From: Schistosoma mansoni
Taxonomy: Eukaryota; Platyhelminthes; Trematoda; Strigeidida; Schistosomatidae
Reading direction: 5' to 3'
Assembly: GCF_000237925.1 (NCBI RefSeq)
Contig: NC_031500.1
Location: 6,445,254-6,509,253 of the forward strand
DNA: 64,000 nt
The translations under genes and the position numbers were made by a program. Of the stretch, positions 46,569-59,385 are shown piece after piece. Position 1 is the first letter of the stretch. Every line of letters begins with the position of its first letter. Under the pieces are notes generated by a model, which saw only the letters and a program-made list of their open reading frames with translations, searched no databases and was not told the origin of the DNA.

Positions 46569-47152
46569 TCAGAAGCTGCTTTTGTTTTACTTCAAACACA
46601 TCATAACTTTGTATGCTCTCAAAGTTCTTAAGATGATTGAATATCTGTTAAGATAAATGGGATAAATTACAAAGTTAATATTTTGAGTGAACAAGTAAGT
46701 AAACAGCTTAAAGTTTTTCTAATACCAATAAGCTGAACTAATAAACTGATCCCGTTTTCTGTAATGTTGAATTATTATTATATTTCCTATGGTGTACTGA
46801 TATAATCGTCTCATCAAAGATTATTATATTTGAAAAGATCGCTAAAATAAATCTAAAAAGAGAGTTAAAAATAGTGCTTTTATTTCACTATGTTCCTGTT
46901 CTTGAAGTCATCAAAAAACTAAAGTTGTTACCATCAATATAATTAATAAAATTCTTCCTTATTGTTTCTAATTACCTTATGACTCAAAAAAAATAAAAGG
47001 ATTCTTTTGGCTTAGTGATTAGTTACAGTTAACCATTTTTTCACTGTTTGTATTTCAAGGCCATGTAAGCAATATTTTGCTACTATGATGATATTTTCTT
47101 GAGACCGTTAAATGTTTTTCCACTAATATTATTCTACATAATTTCCACGAGT
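46569..47152. other. Spacer, nothing recognised
   Basis: AT-rich, no supported feature. Confidence 0.45.
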
Positions 47153-47470
47153 TTGTGGTGACCTACTTTTACAACAAGAACGCGATTGATGTAATGGAAA
47201 CAATTATTATTATAACCAATTGTACCAGTGATTGTTTTATTGTACTTGTTTGTTTAACTGTACCACAAGCACTTTTCGTTCTGTTGTACATCTTGTTTGT
47301 GCGAAAGCTCTTACGCTCTGCCATTTTGCCTATAATCTTTGGCACGTCTCGGTATACTTTCGATACCACGAGATCGCCAATAAATATATCTTATCTGGAC
47401 TAATAAAAGCCTTCTGGTTTTCGACCTTTCGAGGGATCCAAGTCGTTATCTAGCACATAATCTTATTTTA
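47153..47470 (+). mobile_element. Possible LTR end, weak
   Basis: Two AATAAA-type signals, a TG..CA-like span and a following TGGTGATCG stretch that recalls a primer-binding site. No target duplication found. Could equally be unrelated sequence. Confidence 0.2.
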
Positions 47471-49539
47471 GTGGTGATCGTAGTCAATCGCGACTCGACA
47501 CCCATCTACAAGTCTTTCAGCACCATCGAAGTAACTTAGTAAAGCGCAGCTATATTTATATGATCGATACTTACATATTCACTTAAGGCTCCGAATTTGT
47601 TTGTAAAGTACGATATAATTTTCTGTTTTTTCTTTATTCAGCCTCTTCTAAAAAAACAAACTGGATCAGCAATAAAAAGTTTATGTTTTAAAGACACTGA
47701 AAAGTAATAGTTGCTGTGGGATCAGAATACTGTACGCAGCAGATATATAGAAACATGAGGGATGCAGTTATGATGTAGGGTTGGACGAATAAGTTAGAGA
47801 CTGAGATTTCATGGTAGATATTAAAGGATGACTATTTACTACTTGTGGGTATACTTGTACGTTAGATGAAAATTCCATAGTCCAAGGATACCGATTGTAT
47901 TTTCGATTTTTCGGGAGACGACAACGACAAAAACAAACTTGACAGCCATAATCACATCAAGTCTGAAACAGTGTGCAGTAAGTTCATCTCCTTATATCAA
48001 CTACCGTCTTCCTAGTTGCTTCAACTGCAACACACATTCGTATTCTTGCAAACGCAGAACTTGTGGATATGTTACTGGACCCAAAAAAGGTTGCTTGTTG
48101 GACGGTTAGAGGTGACTTTGAAATTTTGGGTGTCGTATGTGTTCTATTGTCCTGCGTCGATGCTACAGGCTAAACAAGACAGGGATCGAAGTGGGAATGT
48201 TTACGCAGCGATAGGATGTAGTGACCATGGTACAGTCATGTTTACCGTGGTCACGAGAGAAATGCTTTGAAGGAACGAGAATGTTTCATACCTCAGCTAC
48301 ATCACGGTACACCATAAAATGATGACGGAGCGTCTCCAGGATGCTCGACAGTCATGAAAGTGGTGGAGCCTAACGGTGGAAAACCACTGAGTTGTAGTGA
48401 GGGATGTCATCCATGATTCTATCCTACACAACGTATCCCAGAGTTAGCACACACCTGGAAAGTGAAGATCCTAGACTGAGTAAGACACAGACAGCATGCT
48501 TCCGGTCAAACTGAGGGTTTGATGAGAGTGGAGAATTTCTCTTAGGGATTCTGATTGTAGCTTTCACATGGTATTGAGAAGCAGATGCAACGCCTAAGTT
48601 TAAAGCAATAGGAGATGTTTTTTAGGTCAATCTGGTGGCCAGAATGCAAGCCTACCACAAATATCTCTACAGAAGGACTTTACAACTAAAGGGGGAATGG
48701 GGGGTACAAAGCACTTACAGTCTCCGTGAAAATCATCCCATTATTGTCCTCTCAGAGTGTGGTCTTGGGTTTGTAACCACAGAAAGCATGCACACCAGTC
48801 CAAATTACTCAGGGGTGCAGCCAAGACAAACACAACTCTCCACTTCATGCGTAGACAACTTGGGACAATCGCATCAGGATTGTTCCTAATTTTCTTTCAC
48901 ACGTACCCATGGCTGCGACTTGGAGTTCACAACGTGGTTGTGCCCTCCTGGAGGTAACTCTTGAAAGATTATATCCCTAGGAGAGAACACTCTGGCACTC
49001 TCTACCACCTGGAGTATCCAAAGCCATCTCAGCGGATAGTCTCGAGAGCAAATTTGACAAATATGCACTCACCCACTGATCAGCTGTGTATAACTCATGT
49101 CTCACAAATTACGCACCGTTATCACTGGAACATAACTTCGACCACTTCCCATATCACTTACAATCATCTCCTTTTTTCTCCTTTAATTTTTCAATTCCAT
49201 CTCCTTACCAATTAAGTAAATTACCTATTTTTACTTGAAAAAATCTTCTCTTAGCACTCGAATTATCCTTGTATACTTTTAACAATAGGAATGGTCAACC
49301 TCCTTCCTGATAATGTGACAACTGATGATATCCTGAAACCATATTGCCTTGAGAAAACTCACTCGAACTACAAAATATACTAACAAACATTCTGAAGTAA
49401 CGCGCGCTATTTAAAAAGGACAGTGGTATTTTCCTCGTTGAGTAAATTCTATTGTTTTGATCGTTATTAACGTATCAAGACTACTGTTTTATACTTTGAT
49501 TGAATTTCTTTCAGTTAAAGTATTCTACTAGAGTATCAT
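47471..49539. other. 2-kb segment of higher GC, unrecognised
   Basis: Mixed composition unlike the AT-rich spacers, with short broken open frames (48016-48270, 48635-48889). It may be an eroded element or pseudogene; no domain could be named. Confidence 0.3.
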
Positions 49540-49673
49540 TTTTGGTATCCTAAATAGTTTTATCGTCAGTACTCCAGAGTACCTTGTTTTTTCTATCGTA
49601 TCTGTTAGTACTTTGGTCCTAACTATTTATAGCTTTTTCTACTTTTTGTCAAAACTCACTTTCTCATCCTAAA

Positions 49674-50801
49674 ATGACTGGAAGATGCAACAAAAGCATT
49701 TGCCACCGCCCAGGATGTCGATATCCTGTTGATAGCGGCATGCAGTGCGATGAGTGCAAAGGTTGGTACCACGAAGTTTGCACAAATCTAACACCTGCAG
49801 CTTTCAAGCGGTTCAGTAAAAATGGATGCATCTGGCTATGCCAACAGTGCTGTTTGGATGCAAATAGCCTGTTAACCGAGGCCATCTCAATAGTAAATGC
49901 CGCGAAAAAGTGTCTCGGCAAGCGCGGTCGTGACACATCAGTCAGAACTCAATCTGTCGACACGCAGATTGACATAAGGCAGGCCCAAGTGAGTCCCAAA
50001 AATTCTGACCCTCACTGTCCAAAGGAGGAAGGACATCCTCCAAAGAGGTCTGTCACAACCAGAAACTCGCGCAAAAAAGTCTCTTCTGTCCCTCGTACCA
50101 AAAATGGTACCCAGAAGGGAACATCCGGAACCCAAAATCGCAAGGCTCGATCGGTTTCCAGCGCGAAAGATGACCCAACCTCCCAAGTTGTCCTGAACCT
50201 TCCGGAATCCCACAGTACGCCTGACGCGACTGTGGTTACTACTCCAAAGAACGTTGGCGATTGGGTACGGGTCGTAAGGAGAAAACGGCAAAATGACTTA
50301 AAAGGGAATCCTACCCCCACCAAAAGGGTCGACAAGCCGAGGTCTGATCACAGCGACAGATCAGTTATTTTCCATAGAGTCAAGGAGAGTGACAGCTTAG
50401 AACCGAAAGCTCGTTTTGAGCATGACATTGTGTTGATAAAACAACTACTCAACCAAGTTATGCCCCAAAACATCTCCAGAGTCACCTTGCTAAAGGTGTA
50501 TAGGCTAGGAAACCTAGCGCATCTGAAGCCAAATCAGTCTAGACTACTCAAAGTCGTTTTCAAATCCCCGAACGAACGCGACTTAATCTTAGAAAATGGA
50601 CACAAATTGAAGGGTTCAGGAGTTTTTCTCCGTAAAGACTTACCGTTGGCGGACAGTGTAAAAAGACGGGAAGCCGAAAAAGAACTACAGCTCAGATTAG
50701 ACGCTGGCGAAAAAGACCTGAAAATTGTAAATTTTCGAGTTGTGAGGCTTCGACAGAGGATGATGCCGAAGCCACTCTGGGTGAAACACGAGGCCACCTA
50801 A
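49674..50801 (+). CDS. CR1 LINE ORF1, PHD-type zinc finger protein
   Basis: 375 residues, uninterrupted. Residues about 4-63 form a PHD-like C4HC3 finger: CHRPGC, CDECKGWYHEVC, then WLCQQC. A basic, Ser/Thr-rich linker follows (about 80-225), then a C-terminal region (about 225-375) with RVTLLKVYRLG and KSPNERDLILENG that looks like the RNA-binding part seen in CR1/L2 ORF1 proteins. It probably binds element RNA and helps assemble the RNP. It overlaps the start of ORF2, which reads in another frame. Confidence 0.85.
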   Translation: MTGRCNKSICHRPGCRYPVDSGMQCDECKGWYHEVCTNLTPAAFKRFSKNGCIWLCQQCCLDANSLLTEAISIVNAAKKCLGKRGRDTSVRTQSVDTQIDIRQAQVSPKNSDPHCPKEEGHPPKRSVTTRNSRKKVSSVPRTKNGTQKGTSGTQNRKARSVSSAKDDPTSQVVLNLPESHSTPDATVVTTPKNVGDWVRVVRRKRQNDLKGNPTPTKRVDKPRSDHSDRSVIFHRVKESDSLEPKARFEHDIVLIKQLLNQVMPQNISRVTLLKVYRLGNLAHLKPNQSRLLKVVFKSPNERDLILENGHKLKGSGVFLRKDLPLADSVKRREAEKELQLRLDAGEKDLKIVNFRVVRLRQRMMPKPLWVKHEAT

Positions 50802-53582
50802 ATAGGCTTCGGATCTGTCATACCAATGCCCGGAGCTTACTCAATAAGCTACCGGAACTAGGTGTACAGATTGACTCAACTAGGCCAGACATAATCGCAG
50901 TCACAGAAACATGGCTGACGCCGTCTATAGATAGTAGGGAACTTGATTTCGAGGGTTTTACTTTAGTAAGGGCCGATAGAATACAAACGCGTAAAGGAGG
51001 GGGAGTAGCTCTGTTCATTAGGAATGCTATTCCACTCACCATTATCGACAGTGTATCCCATGAGAGTGGGACGTATGAATTAGTTAGCTGCCGCCTGAAA
51101 TGCAGGGGACAAGAGTTGCTGCTTAGTTTGATCTATCGCAGTCCAAGCTGTGAGGTAAACGAGGTCCTGCTAAGCAGTCTCAACACTTTATCACGAAGTG
51201 ATCGATGTCTAATCTTAGGGGACTTCAATGCACCCATGGTGGACTGGGGAAATCTGCGGACTTAATCGTCAGCAAATTCCTTCGAACAGGAACTAGTTGA
51301 TACGGTAATCACATGTGCCCTAGTGCAACACGTGAAGGAAGCAACGAGGTACGACCCGGGTTCTGCATCATCCTTACTAGATCTTATATTGACTCATTAT
51401 GAGGATGACGTTGCAAACCTGGATTACATACCACCCCTAGGCAAAAGTGATCATGCAGTTTTAAGCTTTGACTTCCATATAACTGTCGATCACGAGCACG
51501 TCTCAGTTCAATCCAGACCTAACGTCTGGAAAGCAAACATACCAGACATCATGAAATCAGCATCATCAGTAGATCGGAAAATAGACCCAGAGTCATCGAT
51601 CGAAACGGCTTGGGACGTATTCCGGAATTTATACTTTAAAGTTACCGCCCCCCACATCCCTTGGACTACACCTAAGGGGCCGAGAAACTCACCACCGTGG
51701 TTCAGTAGGGAGGTTCTCATCCTTCTCCGTAAAAGAAAAAAAATGTAGGACAGATTTAGGTTACTGGGGACTGACGAGGCAAAATCTCAGTATCAAAAGG
51801 ATCGAAATACCTGTGCCTCGACCCTCCGTAAGGCCAGAAAGCTGTACGAAGAGAAAATCGTTAGGGAATCCATAGAATGCCCTAAACGCTTGTATTCGTA
51901 TATAAACCAAAGGACAAAAAAAGAAGAAATGTTCCTTCACTATGGGGAGACAGTACTGCCTCATCACTAGTGGAGGACAAGTATTCTCTAAATACTTTAG
52001 CGATGTATACACCATAGAAACACCCTTCTCACCAGTTCATGAAAATCCCCCCACACAAGCACTGGACAGCGTGACCATTAAAGAACTCGATGTCTTTGGT
52101 CTGCTAGTTAAGCTTGACATAGGTAAATCCACTGGACCCGATGAACTGCATCCTAGGTTACTAAAGGAATTAGCTAACTTTGTTGCGAACCCTTTGAGTG
52201 TATGTTTTAATCTATCCGTAACCCAGGGTCGTCTCCCAAAAGACTGGAAGAACGCCATAGTAAGTCCAGTCTTCAAAACAGGTACAAAACATAAGCCTGA
52301 GAATTACCGACCAATTAGCCTAACTAGTGTGGTTGTTAAAATCTTAGAAAAGATTATTCGGAAGGAGCTGTTAAAGCATCTCGATGAAAACCGGATCCTC
52401 TCCGAAAAACAGCATGGTTTTAGAACAGGTTACTCTTGTCTCACAAACTTATTAGTCGCTCGTGAAAGCTGGTGCGCTCTTAAGGACCAAAAGTTACCTA
52501 TAGACGTAGCTTACATCGATTTCAGCAAAGCTTTCGACAAAGTTCCGCATAGCCGGCTGTTATATAAGCTAAGGAATGTCGGGATTGGAGGCAATCTATT
52601 GATGTGGATAAAAGACTTCCTAGTTGGGCGTCAACAAAGGGTAAGGGTGAACTCCAAGTTGTCTAGCTGGGAAACTGTGCTTAGTGGAGTCCCCCAGGGT
52701 ACAGTTTTGGGGCCAGTGTTATTCCTCCTGTACGTAAATGACCTCCCTCATCTACTATCATCATCGGTCTTACTCTATGCTGATGATGTCAAGATATGGA
52801 GAGCGATACAAAGCAAGGGCGATAGCTTAGAACTTCAAAATGACCTGGAGAGATTATCTGAATGGTCCCAAACCTGGCAATTGCCGATAAACACTTCCAA
52901 GTGTATTGTGATGCATATTGGCCACCAGGGTACAGATACATACATGATGAATAACACTGAGTTACCTATTGTCCAGGCACACAATGACTTAGGCGTCATC
53001 GTTAGTCAAGACTTAAAGACTACTGCACACTGCCGTGCAATAGCCGCCAAATGTTTTAGGACTTTATGGTCCATACTCAGGGCATTTAGGCATCTTGACG
53101 CTAAAACGTTTCTGACTTTGTATACAGTGTTCGTACGCCCTAAACTTGAGTACTGCATACAAGCAGCTAGCCCCTGCCTAAAAAAAGACAGTGAACTCTT
53201 GGAAAGGGTTCAGAGAACTGCAACTAGGCCGATTCCCGGAATAGCGAAGCTCCCGTATGGTACTAGACTGACCAAGCTAAACCTATTCCCGTTGTCATAT
53301 AGAAGAATCAGAGGCGACTTGATTACAGTTTTCAAATTGCTTAATGACAAGTTTGCACCTGATATGCCCTCATTTTTCTTGTCTTCCAAAACAGAAAATC
53401 TAAGAGGACACTCCAAAAAAGTTCACAAGCCCAGAACGAATTACTTGTCAGCTGACTACCGACTTTCCCATCGAATAATCAACGAGTGGAATTCATTACC
53501 TCAGCACGTGGTTGAGGCTCCATCCGTCGACTCCTTCAAAAGAAAGTTGGATCAGCTGAGAGACCATCATTGCCAGGACTAA
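50700..53582 (+). pseudogene. CR1 LINE ORF2 (endonuclease and reverse transcriptase), broken
   Basis: The endonuclease portion from about 50800 has NARSLLNKLPELG, AVTETWLTP, LGDFNAPMVDW and SDHAVLSFDF. The reverse transcriptase has NYRPISLTSVVVKILEK, motif A YIDFSKAFDKVPHSRL, motif B SGVPQGTVLGPVLF and motif C LLYADDVK, all with catalytic residues. The frame is interrupted by TAA at 51263, TAG at 51746 (probably a Trp codon once) and a frameshift near 51975; from 51942 to 53582 the transcriptase frame is open for 546 codons. So the copy is young but not autonomous as it stands. Confidence 0.85.
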
Positions 53583-53870
53583 CACAGGCCATCAAGCCTC
53601 CTGTCCTTTCCAAACTGAAACTGATTAAAATTAGTGTAGTGAAGTGACCAGACTATTGTTCATTGCACATCAACAAATACCCTTGACCGTAAACAAGCAA
53701 TAGGAGAGGAGAGCAAAAAATTAATTGGTTTATGCAAAATTATGATAAATATTTTTTATATTGAATGTTGAGTATTAGAAATGTTGCGGAATTGTTGATC
53801 TTGTCGTTACATTAAGGCAAACCATCGACGTATAGACAGAAGTGGATTACTTCCACTTCGTTTAACTTGT

Positions 53871-55069
53871 ACGAAGTTAAAATTCTCGACCACCTAAAAA
53901 AAGGTTGGAATGTGACGCATCTAAATGTTTTAAAATGATTGTTTCACACTTGTCATGTAGTGTTATTTTGTTTTTTCGCCATGGGAATTACAACGAAAAG
54001 AAATTTCATGTTGTCTTGTGTGTGAATTAAAGTTTGTTCGAACATGTGTGTTCGCGATGTCTCTCTGGAATCGGATAGCATATTTCTTTGATTATCTTGT
54101 GTACCCATCCTTTCTGGCTTTTCATCTCCCTATTTTTGAGAGAAAAGTCAGTGCGAATCTCATTGAAAACCCCATGGCCAGAACAAATCTTGGTGCTACT
54201 GCTCGTACTATCTTCTGAATTTCTCTTGAACTACTGCCGAAACTTAGTGTTCAGGACATTTTCCTCAAAATTAAGAGGACGGGATTCGGCTGTTTGTTAT
54301 ACATCTATTATATATATACTGATACATTCACGCATATAGTCTTGTTTATATGGACAGTGTGGTCTCAAATGTTATCAGTTGAACGGTTGCTCAATTACTA
54401 GGGATTGGACTGGTAGTTTCTGACTACAGTTTCTCTTTATCTACTTTAACTTAAGTTAGCAGATAATGTCATTTGTCCACTACAGCTCATAAATAACCAC
54501 ACCAATCTATATTTGGTAACTGGCTTGTACGGTATATAAAGTCTGGTTATGTCAGTCGACCCAAATTATGGTTCCAGTTTGCAAATGTGGTTATTATTTT
54601 ATGGTTGACCTCAAATTTTATTTATGTGATAGTTTTACTGCAGAATTAATGTAAAATAATGGTATTTTGACACTTACGCACCAAATCGCCAGCTAAATGA
54701 ATGTAGTGACTTGTTAGTGGGTAAGTATTGCACTAATCAAATACTGCTTATTACAGTTAACTGGGATTAAACTCTGTCTGACTGAGAGCTTTCAAGACCA
54801 CTCTATGAGGGTGTTGGTAAATGTTAGCGTAGTTGCCTGACAAATCCCATGTATGCATTACTCGATAATATATAAGTGATCACTGCAGCAAATGTATAGT
54901 GATTAGTGTATTCTTGTGGTTGTTGATTTGAATTAGACAGTAATAATGCTTCTGTCTTGGAAGAGCTTGTTTAACTGATTAGGGAAGTATGGTCTAGAAC
55001 TCTATAAGTATACCTTGTTCACGTTTCTATTAACATGGCTCATCCTAATTGTCAATCACTTCATGAACT
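53871..55069. other. Spacer upstream of calcium-sensor gene
   Basis: No exon recognised. The gene's promoter or a 5' noncoding exon could lie here or in 55.7-56.2 kb, but nothing specific can be shown. Confidence 0.4.
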
Positions 55070-55700
55070 GATGTCATATTTTAGTTTAGCCACTCGTATC
55101 TTTCTTCCAGTCTGCTACACCAGATAGCATCCCTCCGTCAAGGTAAACAGTGGTTAGGCATACATAACACATGTCCCAACCACCTCAGTTGATGAAGATT
55201 TACTCCCTCATCGGTCAACTTCCCATATTTATCCAGTACATTACTCCTAACGCAGGTATTACTTAGTCGGTGGTCCCAAGATGCACGAGCCATGCTTCAG
55301 GGACACCTGTGATCGAATACTAGTAACCTACGAATATCCTCTGTTCTTAATGGCCATGTTGCACGTCTATAAAGTAAAACAGCGAAATGCTGCTCAGTAG
55401 ACTCTCCCTTCGGTTGGAAGACGTATATCTGGCTTACTCAACAAGTGACCCAAGTTAGTACAAGCCAATAGAGCCTTCTAAGTCCTTGCCGAAATTTCAT
55501 CAGACACTAGATCATTAGTACTGATGAGACTCCCAAGACAATTGAAGTGGCCTGTGCGTTCAATTACTTCATTCCCTATTATTAGTTCAGGCGGCGACTC
55601 AGGTCAATCCTGAAGTAGCGTTTTACATTTGAAAGACGAAAACTTCACCCCAAACATGTTTTCATTGTCGCTTAAGATGGTCAAATGGCTGCATTTTGGG
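55070..55700 (-). mobile_element. RTE-A LINE fragment, old
   Basis: Minus strand shows the RTE-A region just after the palm (FSSFKCKTLLQD) through the C-terminal part (VSDEISARTRKALLA, IRLPTEGRVYW), with several stops. More decayed than 2652-3520. Confidence 0.7.
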
Positions 55701-56300
55701 GGAGTTGGAAAGGAAGTTGAATTAGTTGTGGTCTTAGTGACTTGGTAGCGTGAATGCCGAACCCAAGGAACAACTGCCTGAGGCTTGTCACGCACACCCT
55801 TTCTGTTGGAAGTCTTTGACAAGTTGGCTCCGAACTTCTTAATTATACTACTTAACCATACGTCTGGAGCTCAAATAAAGGGCCTTGAGCTTGTAAGGTT
55901 TATTTATATTGCTTTTTGAAAGCTCAGTTTCTATAACTATTTTGATAGCGATAACTGTCTATCAGTAGTGAAAAGTCAGGATTAGTGTAGTCTATCAGTC
56001 ATTTTTAAATAGAGGTGTTTTCGCGAGTGTCGGTTGTATTTCAATAACAGATTTGTGTCATGGGTCTTTCGTGAAAAATGTGGGTGTTTAGTGTGTTCTT
56101 CGTGTTGCATTTTTCTTCATGTTACAAACAAATTACTTTCCTAACAATAAATTCCTCTATATTTTGGACATATAGAATCATACTAGATGACATGTTTATA
56201 ATCCATTTTTTGTAGTGCAGTATCTCCTTCAAATACTTCGGAATCGGTTAAACAGTGGGATTGTTGTCCTTTCCCCTTTCATTTGGATTCCAACTGGTCT

Positions 56301-56408
56301 ATGGGTCAAAAGCAACCAAAATTAAAACAAGATGCTGTTGAAGAATTGCTAAACCAAACATCTTTTACGGAAACCGAAATTCAAGACTGGTATAAGGGAT
56401 TTTTGAAG
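56301..56408 (+). CDS. Neuronal calcium sensor (NCS-1-like), first recognised coding exon
   Basis: Encodes MGQKQPKLKQDAVEELLNQT, then SFTETEIQDWYKGFLK, ending in donor GTTAGT. The MG start fits N-myristoylation, as in NCS-1 and its relatives, and the helix FTETEIQDWYKGFLK is typical of the first NCS helix. The exon begins at an acceptor near 56216. The frame stays open upstream of this ATG to that acceptor, so a longer alternative N-terminus from an upstream exon cannot be excluded. I chose the MG start because it aligns with the family. Confidence 0.85.
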
Positions 56409-57615
56409 GTTAGTTGAGTTGGACATGTTACATAGCTTCCACATTTTCAGTTGTTTAGTGATATTAATATTGGTTTTATTTCCCAGTGTTTGCTTCAGTT
56501 CAACATAAGCAAACATCTAATGTGATGGTATCACTACGATTTCACGTAACTTCAACTGGGTTGTTCGTATTTCATGTTCATCCTAAGGTAAATGATTGAA
56601 CGTCCACTGTAGTACGTAAATAACTTGATATATCTGAACAATAAAGGAAATATTTGCGTAGTATTTTTAGTCAGCTCCTTATTTTCTACATCTAATTCTT
56701 TGCAACAGACAAACGTAGCAGCTCCATGTGGTTTTGAAAGTAAAATACTGCCAATAATCGTCACACAAAATGTGTGGCTGTAAGTTAAGTACATAAACCT
56801 GTATTTTACAAATGCGTTACATCGTTTTATTGAAAAAGTTAGATATATATGGGCTAAAATACTACTTAGTTAATCATTGAAACATTTGATTGAACTTTAA
56901 TAATTGGAATTTTAACGCTTATGAAATTTTTTCGTATAATGTAGTTTATGGCTTACGTCATTAATGTTTTAACCACTAAGTTACACTCTTAACTCTTGTT
57001 CTAGTTGTTTCGGCCAAGCACTGTTACTTACCCTCATATAAAATTATAATTGGAACTTGCGTAAAGGAAAATGTTTAGTTTCTTGGTTACGATGTTACAA
57101 ATGTTGAGTTTGACTTTAAAGCTGTGTTTCACTAAGGACTTATGCAATCCACTTTCATTATTTTCTGATTTCTTTCAACCACTCACCTTGGATTTGTTTG
57201 AGATTTTGTTCAGCATAAAATATCATAGGTTAATATTTATAATGCATTGTTAAATGTGGCAAAGCATGTCCAGAGTGTATTTCAGCATTCTACCAAAAAC
57301 TATTCTATTGGGTTTTGAAACTGGTTACTAAGATGAAGAACCAAAACATTTTTGTTAATGTAAGACGAAATCGGTGTTAAAGCCCTTACTAACTAGTTTG
57401 AATTAACATGTCAATAAACTGTAAAAATCCCCTTATGATTTAGCAGATACAACAGTTTTTGCTGACATATAGAAAGTCACAACAAATGAATATAACCTTA
57501 ATTTACACATGTTATGCCATGTAAAACTGTTCAAATGTTCAATAATCGTTTTCCCAATTAAAGAAAATAGTCCAATTTTCTATTTATCTCTTCATATTCT
57601 TTGCTTTTTACAAAG

Positions 57616-57885
57616 GAATGCCCAACTGGTTATTTATCTATTGATGATTTTAAACGTGTTTATACAAAATTTTTCCCATATGGTGAATCCAGTCGGTTCG
57701 CAGAGTATGTATTTCGTACATTTGATCAAAATCATGATGGTTTGATTGACTTTCGAGATTTCCTATCTTCATTAAATATAACTAATCGTGGTGATTTGTC
57801 ACAGAAATTACGTTGGGCATTCACAATGTATGATTTAGACAATGATGGTTATATATCAAAACAGGATTTAGTTGAAGTTCTTACT
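57616..57885 (+). CDS. Neuronal calcium sensor (NCS-1-like), middle coding exon
   Basis: 90 codons, phase 0 at both ends (acceptor TTTACAAAG, donor GTAAGTC). It encodes the degenerate EF1 with the family's Cys-Pro signature (ECPTG), EF2 loop DQNHDGLIDFRD and EF3 loop DLDNDGYISKQD, with the hallmark FFPYGESSRFAEYVFRTFD and KLRWAFTMYDLD. Both EF2 and EF3 have Asp rather than Glu at loop position 12, which usually weakens Ca2+ binding or favours Mg2+. In the family the protein senses submembrane Ca2+ and regulates channels, receptors and PI4-kinase. Confidence 0.88.
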
Positions 57886-57965
57886 GTAAGTCTTTGATGT
57901 TGTTGTTTTGTTTTTTTATATTGTTTTTTCGTCTCAAGACTAAATTATGGAAATTAATAATTTAG

Positions 57966-58830
57966 AATAAGCAGATAACATAGTCCTGTTTGGTGAAGAC
58001 GCTGATAAAATGCAGTCTCTTGGTATCACTGAGAAACAATGCCTGGATGTTTGGGTTGCGTTTCTCCCCCTCTAAATGCATATGGTTGCTTCAGGACTAC
58101 TGGCCTGCGTCAACACCTGAACTAAGGATAGGAAGTAAAGTAGCCGAACGCGTCGACAACTTCACTTATCTTGGAGGTCTGATCAGCCCTAACGGGTTGG
58201 TGTCTGACGAAATCTCTGCAAGGATTCAGAAAGCTTGTTTGGCTTTTGCCAAATTACATCACCTATGACGAAGGCGAGATATCCGTCTATCAATTAAAGG
58301 ACGTGTATACTGCTCAGCAGTTCGCTCTGTTCTACTTTACGGCTGCGAAACGTGGCCATTAAGAGTAGAAGATACTCGTAATTTACTAGTATTTGACCAC
58401 AGATGCCTTAGAAATATTGCTTTCATCTGCTGAGATCACCGGGTAAGTAATAGTGAGTTTAAACACAGGGCATTAGGGAATGATGGTAAATCGGTTGATG
58501 AGGTTGTGAATCTTCATCAACTAAAATGGTTGAGCCGCGTGCTACGTATACCTGAACGTCCATTACCACGACGCTCAATGCAGACTAATATTGGGGATGG
58601 TTGGAAGAGAGTTAGGGGTGGCCAAACCAAAACGTGGCATCAGTGCTTGAAGTCACTAACTTCTAGTCTGAGCCATGTTGGTAGATGCAGACTAATTGGT
58701 TGGGACCTGAGTGACTATCGTAACCAATGGTTGGAGACTCTGTGTGACATGGCTCAGAATCGATCACAATGGCGTAGGTGTATACACTCTTTATCTTCCC
58801 TTAAACCTTGAGATTAAACTTACTTTATAC
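57966..58830 (+). mobile_element. RTE-A LINE, 5'-truncated, in calcium-sensor intron
   Basis: Begins inside the palm at the ADN form of YADD and runs through the C-terminal part, with frame breaks near 58070 and 58268. It lacks the (TGAC)n end because an R3 repeat follows at about 58850. Same orientation as the host gene. Confidence 0.8.
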
Positions 58831-58849
58831 CTTTCTTCCTACGTACTAA

Positions 58850-59385
58850 TTTATTTATTTGAACACATAAACATAATTACAAGGGGGCACTAAATCGATA
58901 TGCGCCACATAAATCATTCGATCTGTGTGAGGGATGGGATACTGCCCGGGTGCCCAGATCGAAGAAGGTGGTTTTCTTAAGGGGCCACGCCCCAAGCCTT
59001 TGACCTAGAGGTCTAATCCACAAGGCAGTGGAGCAATGTAAGGAGATACAATCCCATGGTAGCCGATGACCAACAATAAGTTCATACGCCGATTGTTTCC
59101 TTAGGATCCCGGAGCCAATATGCACCATTGATTTGAAATCAGGGTTTCTCAACTCCCTTAGGTGGATACGGAGGATCCACCAACCTGGTTTAGGCACCGG
59201 ACACTCACTTTTTGTCCTCTCAATTTCGGGGGTGTCCCCGCCACGAGAAGGCAGTGAGTAGGACTTCCCTGGCAGTGGTTGTATGCATATGGCTACGTGA
59301 GAGCATTTCGAGAGGGAGAGCTGACTCTTCCCACTCTCGGCCGTACCAGGGCATTTGTGGGCAATTGGGCTACAGGGACAAGAAA
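58850..59385 (-). repeat. R3 retroposon-like repeat, copy 2
   Basis: Longest R3 copy. On the minus strand it ends in (AATA)n-like sequence at about 58850 and reads up into GC-rich sequence near 59385. 58870-59190 is a near-perfect complement of 60580-60900. Confidence 0.7.

Larger units (their letters stand above)
49540..53870 (+). mobile_element. CR1-type LINE, near full length
   Basis: Two-ORF non-LTR retrotransposon with ORF1 (49674-50801), ORF2 (about 50700-53582) and a 3' region after 53582. GC content is clearly above the flanks. Family-level name (Perere/SR1 type) is from memory of schistosome CR1-like elements. Exact ends and target duplication were not identified. Confidence 0.8.

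Noticed and set aside
47155-47453. Hydrophobic 73-82 codon open frames as a membrane protein gene
   Set aside because: Overlapping frames on both strands, no splice signals, and the stretch may be an LTR-like sequence.
49938-50335. Minus-strand open frames of 107-117 codons
   Set aside because: Antisense shadows of the CR1 ORF1 gene.
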